DNA of 21,605 bases, from NCBI GenBank assembly GCA_040143965.1, contig JASJQH010000201.1, forward strand, positions 1 through 21,605, read 5' to 3'. Position 1 is the first letter of the stretch, and every line of letters begins with the position of its first letter. The stretch comes from Basidiobolus ranarum (lineage: Eukaryota > Basidiobolomycota > Basidiobolomycetes > Basidiobolales). This document shows positions 1-7,502 of the stretch, piece after piece. Made by a program: the position numbers and the translations under genes. The notes under the pieces were generated by a model. That model did no database searches. It saw only the letters and a list, made by a program, of their open reading frames with translations, and was not told the DNA's origin.

Positions 1-289
1 AGATATTCCTATTTAGAATATAGGGGCTATAGATATGTTGCTTTCTGTTTCTGATATATGTATCATAACTAAAGTTAACTATGATGTTGAATAAAGATTA
101 ATTATCCAACAGATTGCTGAGAAGCAGCATTTTCCTTCTATGTATGATGTCATAATAGCTGTCAATGTGGAAAAATACAATGCATTATATTTGAACAATA
201 TGGTAACTTCACTATTGATTGATTCTGAGAGATTTGATTTATACACATAATATATATGAAATACTCAATGGTAATGGTCAAAACTATAA

Positions 290-562
290 TGTAAACAGTT
301 TGGATTATATAACACATATACCTGGAAAGATAGTCATTTTTCGTGCAAAAATTATGCTGAGCTCAAGACTGATTCATTAGCAGCAACATATATAAATGTA
401 TGGAATAACACCAAGTGTAGTGAAATCACCTTCAAAAATCCAAGACTGCTATTTGAGCTCTACTTAGGCTATGTGACAAATATCAAGTTCATGCATGGGG
501 TGAATGCATGCGAAAAAAGGGAACCAGTTAGAGTGCTAGTGTATATCCTAGACATAGTTTAA
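290..562 (+). pseudogene. Possible decayed coding exon
   Basis: A 90-codon open frame runs from just after a TAA (287-289) to a TAA at 560-562. It lacks an early ATG but follows a plausible acceptor (aacag, ending at 297). The translation is protein-like, with mixed charge, several Cys and Trp residues and short hydrophobic runs such as RLLFELYLGYVTNIKFM. A second 46-codon open frame lies upstream (about 111-246) in another register, which would fit exons or frame-broken remains of one older gene running in from the left. I do not recognise the family. It could also be chance. Confidence 0.25.
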
Positions 563-717
563 AGTACATATATATACAGACAGGTTATTATCCTTAGTAC
601 AATAGCAACCTCTAAGTAAATACAAAAGCTACTTTGTACATCAATAAATGGGCATTATTCGGTTCAGTCAGAGCTCAGGAAAAGCAGTCCTATGTTACAC
701 TAGTCACATCAGCGTAT

Positions 718-771
718 ACTACTGACATGATCTTACTACTGAAATTATCTCACACTACTGACATTATCTTA
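718..771. repeat. Three imperfect 18-nt tandem copies
   Basis: The unit ACTACTGACATKATCTTA occurs at 718-735, 735-752 (diverged) and 754-771, with a period of 17-19 nt. It lies in non-coding DNA upstream of the cation transporter. Confidence 0.7.
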
Positions 772-1083
772 GCATCGAAACGGGCCGGTTATCCAAATGA
801 GGTGTCACCTCTCCCTAGTCTATCTAAAACCAATTAAACGGTAGAATTAAAAAAGAGTGGAGAAAGGATCACTTGATTTGTCTATTTAGACGAAAATCAC
901 CATGAGATTAATGAGGTGGAAGAGTAAATTGGCTCTTAATAGTAAGACAATCTTGAATTATCAGTCACATTACTTGAGTGTTGGCAATACAATACAAAAA
1001 GCTGTATTTGTATAAGGTTACTCACCCCCCTCTTACTCAGCTATAATAACTGTAAACAACCAGAGTTGAAGAGCCTCGGTAAA

Positions 1084-2617
1084 ATGTATCCACCTAGTGC
1101 AGTCAATGCATCTCAGCTATCCATTGAAATGTCGCCTACTCATTTTCAAGACGAAATCGTTCCATGCCCAAGTTCACCAAACTTAGGATACTTGCCTAAT
1201 CTAAGTAACACTTCCAAGTTGGTGCATCGTGCAGCCAGCCCCAAGGATTTCGAACACGATTCAGACACCCAAGATGAACTCGATCCTTTGTTACTAGGTT
1301 CCAGACGTATGTCTTTGGACGAGTTAAAACAAGTGAAAAAGAAGCATGGGAAGGACGTATACTCTTTCTATGAAGAACAAAATCAGATCATTGACGATTT
1401 TTTAACCCCGGTGAACTTTGTTAGTTCTGACCAGGACTCACGTTTACTAAAGGTATCTAACGAAACTTTACCTAATTCGCTTTAATTGGTCGGTTTTTAA
1501 ATAGAACCTTTAGGTGAAAATCGCGGTCTATGGCTCGTTTGGTGCGAATATTGCTTTGTTTGCACTACAACTGTATGCAGCAATCAGTTCGGGATCGCTA
1601 TCTTTATTTGCAACTATGGCTGATTCATTCATGGACCTCTTCTCTAGCGCAGTTTTGGTTTTTGCTGCTAGAGCAGCTGCTAAAAGCAACATGCTCAAAT
1701 ATCCCACCGTATGTGCTATATATCTCCACCCCAGCAAATCCTCCCACCTTTACTGATCTCTTCTTGTAGGGAAAGGCCCGTATGGAGACGGTTGGAATCA
1801 TTGTATTCTCAGCGTTAATGGGGACACTTTCACTGGAATTGATTGTAAGTAAATGGGCAGTCTCTTTTCCTGGTTTCGTGACTGATGGTTATTTGAATAG
1901 ATCGAGGGAGTGAAGGCGCTAATCAGTCGCGATCATCGACCTGTATTAGATACTTGGAGTATAGTGTGTGTGTCTGTGGCTATAGGAACCAAATTCTTGT
2001 TGTTCCTCTACTGCAGAGCCCTCAGAGAATTTCCAGCCGCAAAAACGTTCGCACAAGATCATCAGAACGACCTTTTGGTAAATGGATTTGGCTTGACAGC
2101 TTCTTTGTTGGGTAGTAAAATCTACTGGTGGATTGATCCTGTGGGAGCTTTGATAGTCGCACTGATCATATTAAGATCTTGGACTGCAACTGCTTACGGT
2201 TAGTATCAATTTATTCAGTCTACGTGTATATATGTATTAAACATACACTTTATTAGAAAATATCCAATTAATAGTGGGAAAATCGGCAGATACCAACTTT
2301 CTGAAGAAGGTCACTTATATCGGTAATCTCCTCCAAAGAAATTCATTCTGGAATATTGTTCACTAATTCGTTGGAAATTAGCATTGACCCATCATCCCAA
2401 AGTTTTACAAGTCGATACTTGCCGTGCCTACCATGCCGGTCATAACATGTTCGTCGAAGTAGACATTGTAATGTCCCCAGAAACGCCGCTGTTCGAGAGC
2501 CATGATATTGGGGAGAGTTTACAGATCAAATTAGAAACCCTGCCAAACGTAGAGCGTGCCTTTGTTCATGTTGATTATGAGACTAGTCATGCACCAGAAC
2601 ATCAAAAAGCTCAGTAG
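1084..2617 (+). CDS. Cation diffusion facilitator, Mn-type
   Basis: A proton-coupled metal exporter of the CDF family, 412 residues from six exons: 1084-1452, 1514-1708, 1770-1844, 1901-2198, 2257-2322 and 2382-2617. All introns are GT-AG and every join keeps frame. The N-terminal ~120 residues are hydrophilic and likely cytosolic (LDPLLLGSRR, then DVYSFYEEQNQ). The membrane part begins near residue 126. Metal-site motifs are D160-S-F-M-D164 in helix II and D266-H-Q-N-D270 in helix V. DxxxD at both places is the known mark of manganese-type CDFs, whereas zinc-type members have HxxxD. A cytosolic C-terminal domain follows (VLQVDTCRAYHAGHNMFVEVDI). The start is the ATG in aaaATG; an upstream in-frame TTG at 1066 is ignored. 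An AATAAA lies at 2735. The likely location is Golgi or vacuole membrane, by family. Substrate is inferred from motif only. Confidence 0.9.
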
Positions 2618-2943
2618 TTTTCTCTCCAGGTTCAATGGAGAAAAGAGAAGAACCTGGTTCAGATGTACCATATAGGAAGTACGAAAATTTATCAATTTCG
2701 ATGTATTTATTGTGAACATTTGTGATATTATTGGAATAAAAAATTCATTTCTATCAGCCCCCTTCTCCCTCTCTCTTCACTTTGCTTTGATCAGCTCCAG
2801 TAGGTATCTTTTATTTATCATGTGGTGCCGATGTATGAAAGATTTTCTTGAGTGGTCCAATTTAAAGAGCATTGCTGATGATGAGAAGAAATGACTGTAC
2901 AAAAAGATAGTAGATTCGAAGCACAACTACTCATATGTTATTA
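2618..2943. terminator. Shared 3' region between convergent genes
   Basis: This short spacer separates the 3' ends of the cation transporter (+) and the receptor (-). AATAAA at 2735-2740, 118 nt after the transporter stop, is a plausible polyadenylation signal. A 60-codon frame here is not protein-like. Confidence 0.45.
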
Positions 2944-4203
2944 TTATAGATACAACGAAGCTTCTTTTCGAAATCCTTCTGAATGATTTGTGCTCTTCCT
3001 TTCATTCGTAATCTCCGTCTTGTTGACATCTAAACTCTGACTATTGACTGAATATATTTCATATCTACGCTCTTCCATTCCCGCCATGGATAAGCTAGTG
3101 TCAGAATTCGTAGCTTGGTTTAAATGAACTAGGTAGGGACGCTCTGAAGCTTCATTTTCTTGAGTGTTCCTGTTATCGCTAAGTAGACACTTCTTTAAGC
3201 ACCAAAATAGTATCTGGGGTTTCCATGACGCAATACCAACTTCGTTATAGGGATTTGAAGACAAGGAATGAATGTACCGATCGGTGATATCGGCTTGAAT
3301 CCGCTTCCATGCGTGTATCACTGCTGGATCAAACAAAAGTACGATGGCGTTGAAAGTACCCTGCAGTGAGCCAGCGAAATAAGCCAAAAAGAACAAAGGG
3401 AAGTTAGCCCTTCGATGAATATAAATATCCATTTCCTGAACGATATTGATACCCTGAGTAAATATTGGGATCATTGGGTACAGCAAAATTCGGCGTACAG
3501 CTTTCAAAATGTCTTTATCAATATTGGTTTTGCCTTGCCATTCTGATCCGAGTTCGTGGTTGGTTGTGTGGTGTATGTGGGAGCGAATCAGGCGACTCTC
3601 TTTGATAAGTTTATATATCACCAAACCGATAGCAATTATGCAGTATAAGACACTTGCAACGATCCATCCTAGGTAGGTCATCCATTCCCATAGAATAGTC
3701 CTCGACGTGTAGCCATTAGTCCACCAACATGTTTTCGATTCTGCGTAAAAGCCGTACTTTCGTTCAAAGAATGGGGTGATGCTTATCAATAAGGATAGAA
3801 AGAGTGAGGCGCCGTAGTAATATTTCACGTAGCTAGAAGTGTTATTCTTCCCATGAACAAAAACTATCTGCAAATTAAATGCAATCATAGTATTCAAAAA
3901 TAGGTAAAGTAATGTGAACAAGATGAGCAGCCAAACACTCAACATGCACCAGACAGTGTCCTTGTTATTCTGGATGTTTAGAATTTGAGCGCCGCAATAG
4001 CCAACATCTACCAATGCCACCCATTTGTTCAATCTCAATGAAACTCGATCTACCAGATGTCTGTCGTAATACTTGAGCCCCACCAGCATCAGAAAGGCGA
4101 GGGCCGAGAATACAATCGAGATACAGTTTGCAGCTACCGCGGCTGTAAACACAGACCCGTATTGGCTATTGACGTTGGAGAAGACCGGGGCCGAGGTCAG
4201 CAT
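2944..4203 (-). CDS. Seven-helix G-protein-coupled receptor-like protein
   Basis: A single-exon gene of 419 residues. Hydrophobic segments sit at about 19-44, 58-76, 84-115, 127-145, 172-200, 236-256 and 268-292, giving seven helices with a short N-terminus and a ~125-residue hydrophilic tail. C86 at the start of helix III and C159 in the second outer loop fit the conserved receptor disulfide. The patterns LLYPMIPIFTQGINIVQ in helix VI and GSLQGTFNAIVLLFDP in helix VII resemble fungal Git3/cAMP-receptor-like GPCRs. The third inner loop (about 201-235) is basic and hydrophilic, as expected for G-protein coupling. The likely role is plasma-membrane nutrient or signal sensing; the ligand cannot be told. 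The tail is rich in Ser, Thr and Asn, possible phosphorylation sites. The gene converges on the cation transporter and has a TATAAAT about 90 nt upstream. Confidence 0.8.
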   Translation of the reverse strand: MLTSAPVFSNVNSQYGSVFTAAVAANCISIVFSALAFLMLVGLKYYDRHLVDRVSLRLNKWVALVDVGYCGAQILNIQNNKDTVWCMLSVWLLILFTLLYLFLNTMIAFNLQIVFVHGKNNTSSYVKYYYGASLFLSLLISITPFFERKYGFYAESKTCWWTNGYTSRTILWEWMTYLGWIVASVLYCIIAIGLVIYKLIKESRLIRSHIHHTTNHELGSEWQGKTNIDKDILKAVRRILLYPMIPIFTQGINIVQEMDIYIHRRANFPLFFLAYFAGSLQGTFNAIVLLFDPAVIHAWKRIQADITDRYIHSLSSNPYNEVGIASWKPQILFWCLKKCLLSDNRNTQENEASERPYLVHLNQATNSDTSLSMAGMEERRYEIYSVNSQSLDVNKTEITNERKSTNHSEGFRKEASLYL

Positions 4204-4292
4204 ACTATTTTATCTTATTAAAACCTAGTAAGTGGGATTATTACGTGGTGAAAGAAAGATAATACACAACTATATTAGTCGAGGAATTGTAC

Positions 4293-4299
4293 ATTTATA
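4293..4299 (-). promoter_or_regulatory. TATA-like box of the receptor gene
   Basis: TATAAAT on the - strand, 90-96 nt before the receptor ATG. Confidence 0.45.
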
Positions 4300-5010
4300 A
4301 CCACGACGATGAAGGAATCTCCAATGTCCTCTTTATTGTTAGAGGAATACTTGCAAGATAGAGTGGAAGATACTTGGTTTTAGGATAAAAGAAGAAGAAA
4401 GAGGAGGAAAGGGAAGTGAGTAGAAACGATGCGCTCTTAATGTCCTACCAACCAATGAGGAATAAATTGATGATCAAAGGGTCAGGAAGATACTCGAAAC
4501 AAGAGCTTAGGTCAATCCAATAGACAAAACCAGAGACTTCTGCTTGAATGCGTTTAGATGTCGGCGGTGATTCATCTATGGGTGGTTTATATGCTAATCT
4601 CCGTAGACTTGTTACATCAGATCAGTCATGGAAATAATCCTTTTGCATTATAAACGACGAGACGGAGATGGAGCTTAGAGACCCGATCAACCAGCATTCG
4701 TGATTTCACCTTCGCCGAATCAACTGCACTCATGGCCATTTCTCACATGAGGTGTCATACGACGAAACTGATCGATGACGAGCGTGTTTCCTACGTTCTA
4801 ACGGTATTCTCCTTTAGCCCTTTGATACCCTTAAACCTGAGTACTTGAACTAGTGGAGACGTTCTAAACCCAACTGCTCAAACTAAAAGCTAGACTTACC
4901 GGAGCAATGGCGTAATAGTTGACAATGCGTCTAGGTCGATTGAATAGCACGGATGATCGCACTTTTCAGGATCATCCGCAAAAAGAGCCTCTGAATCAAT
5001 ATTTGCTAAT

Positions 5011-5047
5011 GGTGTTCACTTGGGGTGTTCACTTGCGGTGTTCACAC
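5011..5047. repeat. Three tandem GGTGTTCACTTG units
   Basis: GGTGTTCACTTG at 5011-5022, again at 5024-5035, and GGTGTTCACAC at 5037-5047, with an exact 13-nt period. It sits in the divergent spacer about 530 nt upstream of thioredoxin reductase. It could be a cluster of protein-binding sites or a microduplication. Confidence 0.75.
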
Positions 5048-5384
5048 ACTCCAGCACACTCCAATTCAATCAGAAGAACGTATACCGTGTCCATGCCTAT
5101 CATATAAGACCATAAACCCAATAACGGGATGCGGTGAAAGTGACCCTAGGCCTAATATCACTGATTACATAGCACCAAGACATGAAATATCACCGAATTG
5201 CCTATATAGTATCGAGATACATTATTAATCAACTTCTCCCAATCTGTACGTTATCAATCTCCCTCGATCTATAGAATCTTACCTACATAAGTAGTCACTT
5301 GCTAAGAAAATGGACTGTTCTCGAATTTCGGATGGTAATTGGTTAAGCGCTTGAATATCTCCCGCTCTGGGTAATGTCGCTTAA

Positions 5385-5391
5385 TGACTCA
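5385..5391 (+). promoter_or_regulatory. AP-1/Gcn4-type site
   Basis: The palindromic heptamer TGACTCA lies about 180-240 nt before the reductase start codons. bZIP factors of the Yap1/Gcn4 kind bind this sequence, and thioredoxin reductase genes are known Yap1 targets in ascomycete yeasts. A role here is inferred; one 7-mer could be chance. Confidence 0.35.
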
Positions 5392-5559
5392 CGAAAACAT
5401 GCAAAAATTCCTTTTTGTTTCAATATTAGCTATGTATCTTGCTCATTTTTAATCAACTACCCGAATAATGGCTTAAAGACGAAAGATCAATAGATGCGAT
5501 ACCGCAGATTTAGTCCAATCACACCTTCTCGGCTGACAAATTCAATTTCTATTTAGCAA

Positions 5560-5636
5560 ATGTGCAAATGAATGAAAACTGTAGCAAGTTGCTTCTTACG
5601 AAGGCTATTCAACTTAAAAACAATGTCCTTAGGTAA
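5560..5636 (+). promoter_or_regulatory. Two upstream ORFs on the reductase leader
   Basis: A three-codon ORF (Met-Cys-Lys-stop, 5560-5571) ends exactly at the upstream in-frame ATG of the reductase (TGAATG). A second ORF of 22 codons starts at 5568 in another frame and ends at 5636, past both candidate reductase starts (5572 and 5623). If the transcript includes them, both would reduce reductase translation. If transcription starts further downstream, they are not present. Confidence 0.45.
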
Positions 5637-6907
5637 ACTTTTACGTACCGCCAATTCTTATACTTCTCGTGTCTCGGGTGCTTCAAAGAGCTTCTTATTC
5701 CAAAGAAACTTCTCTTCTTCCATCTTGTTAAATGAACATGCCCGTGTTGTAAGTTAATTTGATTAGCCTTGCTTTAATGTTTATAGAAAAAGTGTTAACA
5801 TGATATCAATTAGGCTATCATAGGCTCTGGCCCAGCAGGTCATACTGCTGCTATATATGCTGCAAGAGCTAATGTAGAGCCAGTTATGTTTGAGGGCATG
5901 ATGGCTGGTGGTATGTCTACTTTCTTTTTTGTATTCCCAATACCAAATATTTACGACGTATATATTATAGGGATAGCGCCAGGAGGTCAATTGACTACCA
6001 CTACAGAGGTTGAGAATTTCCCTGGTTTTCCAAATGGCATTACTGGACCTGCCATGATGGACCAATTTCGACAACAGTCTGAGCGCTTCGGTACTAAAAT
6101 CCATACCGAGACCATATCCCGTGTTGATTTCTCGGCTCATCCATTTAAGATATGGAGAGAAGGTTCAGAAGATGAAGAGCCGGATACCGCCGATTCAGTG
6201 ATTATTGCTACAGGTGCTACTGCTAAACGCATGTTCCTCCCTGGTTCGTACCTTCAAAATAACTCTATACGTACTTCTTTACCTCGGCGATATTAATCCG
6301 TGAACATTTAAACATTTTATTAGGCGAAGATACTTACTGGCAAAATGGAATCTCTGCTTGCGCTGTTTGTGACGGTGCTGTCCCAATCTTTCGTAACAAA
6401 CCTTTAGCTGTTGTAGGTGGTGGTGACTCTGCTGCTGAAGAAGCCACCTTTTTGACAAAATATGCTTCGAAAGTTTACGTATTGGTTCGTCGTGATAAAC
6501 TTCGTGCGTCCCCTATCATGGCCGAGCGTCTACTTAAGAATCCAAAGATTGAAGTCCTTTGGAATACAGTTCCCCTAGAAGCCAAAGGAGATGGAAAGTT
6601 ACTTAAAAGTCTGACTCTTCAAGATACCAAAACCAAAGAATCTAGAGAGATGGAAGTAAATGGGCTTTTCTATGCTATTGGACATACACCAAACACCGAG
6701 CCCTTCAAAGGTCAAATTGATTTAGATCAAGATGGATATATCCAGGTTGAATCCGGAAGTACGAAGACTAATATCTCTGGTGTCTTTGCTGCTGGTGATG
6801 TTCAAGATCGCCGCTATAGACAAGCCATTACTGCAGCTGGATCAGGATGCATGGCTGCTTTGGATTCTCTCCACTTTTTGGAAGGTTTAGAGGCTGAGAA
6901 GAACTAG
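5623..6907 (+). CDS. TRR1: Thioredoxin reductase, mitochondrial form
   Basis: An FAD enzyme that passes electrons from NADPH to thioredoxin. Four exons: 5623-5748, 5814-5910, 5971-6243 and 6324-6907, giving 359 residues. Visible motifs are GSGPAG (46-51, FAD), the [18 protein letters not shown] block, the active site C178-A-V-C181, GGGDSA (197-202, NADPH), and the C-terminal [10 protein letters not shown] with [11 protein letters not shown]. This is the low-molecular-weight fungal/bacterial type. Residues 1-35 are rich in Arg, Ser and Leu with no acidic residue, and RNF|S (28-31) fits an R-3 presequence cleavage site, so a mitochondrial matrix location is likely. ATG 5623 has an A at -3. An in-frame ATG at 5572 adds 17 residues but has a weak context and overlaps an upstream ORF. 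Intron 3 has an unusual GTTCGT donor. No internal Met offers a clean cytosolic form. AATAAA at 7020-7025. Confidence 0.95.
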
Positions 6908-7019
6908 ATACTATTACATCGCACGCTAGAGGATTATTCTAGCATTAACCCTCATCGCATTGAATTATACTTTCTAGAGTCTTTTTAAATCACTGATACT
7001 CAACTGCATCGCCATATAA

Positions 7020-7025
7020 AATAAA
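7020..7025 (+). terminator. Polyadenylation signal of thioredoxin reductase
   Basis: AATAAA 113 nt after the stop codon; no other candidate gene end is nearby. Confidence 0.4.
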
Positions 7026-7108
7026 CATCATAGATATACTATGAGTCAGCGCCATGCATCACTGTATATACATATTATAAGATTACTGGGTTAATATTTG
7101 ATCATATA

Positions 7109-7116
7109 TCACGTGA
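7109..7116. promoter_or_regulatory. E-box palindrome TCACGTGA
   Basis: A CACGTG core with symmetric flanks, about 390 nt upstream of the RBM25 ATG and 200 nt after the reductase stop. bHLH factors of the Cbf1 type bind such sites. Function is inferred. Confidence 0.35.
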
Positions 7117-7502
7117 TTTGATTAGAGAAAATTTCCACTGTAATTGTATTCTTGCAATGGGCTCTTTCATCATCGAATCAAGGTTGTGGATTAAAAGCGT
7201 CGGAATTTTACTTAGTGAAACGAACCCAAGTAGCTAGAGAAACTTCTAATATAGTGAAGTGAACTAAAGTTATAGCACTACTTGGTTACATACAAATATA
7301 CGAATTTCTTTTCTCTAAACGGGGCAAGAATAGGGAAAAAGAAATTTATTATCTATATTAAACTTTTCCTCTAACTCTTTACACTGGAAATTTTCGTCGT
7401 GTAATTCTTACAGTTTATTTTATTTTCATATATCGGGAGTGAATATAATTGAAGTTTTCCTTGGTTGACTTCTTTGATACTTTCAAAATATTATTGTTTA
7501 AT

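Larger units (their letters stand above)
1..1083. other. Gene-poor left edge
   Basis: No intact gene is supported here. The stretch is AT-rich and contains a 90-codon open frame without a convincing start (290-562), a short imperfect inverted repeat (arms 490-496 and 504-510) and three tandem copies of an 18-nt unit (718-771). A 67-codon frame at 634-837 has no protein-like composition and is treated as chance. The last 60 nt, with a C-rich run and a TATAATA at 1042-1048, probably hold the promoter and leader of the cation transporter that starts at 1084. Confidence 0.5.
4204..5571. other. Divergent intergenic region
   Basis: This 1.4 kb spacer lies between the receptor (-) and thioredoxin reductase (+). 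It should hold both promoters. I see a TATAAAT for the receptor, three copies of a 13-nt-period repeat (5011-5047) and a TGACTCA near the reductase. Several short ORFs (for example 27 codons from 4440 and about 31 from 4558) exist but have no support. No RNA gene was recognised. Confidence 0.55.
6908..7502. other. Spacer between thioredoxin reductase and RBM25
   Basis: It holds the reductase 3' end, an 8-nt palindrome TCACGTGA (7109-7116) and T-rich, pyrimidine-rich stretches up to the RBM25 start. No gene is supported; frames here are chance. Confidence 0.5.

Noticed and set aside
634-837. 67-codon + strand frame
   Set aside because: No family likeness; covers the 18-nt tandem repeat, so its peptide is repetitive by chance.
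2712-2894. 60-codon frame between convergent genes
   Set aside because: It lies in the 3' region, includes the polyadenylation signal neighbourhood and has no protein-like features.
4558-4660. Short ORF of about 31 codons with a hydrophobic stretch
   Set aside because: Too short, no conserved feature, and lies in a spacer with many similar ORFs.
5025-5228. 67-codon + strand frame
   Set aside because: It runs over the 13-nt repeat and has no recognisable content; overlapping frames are equally open.
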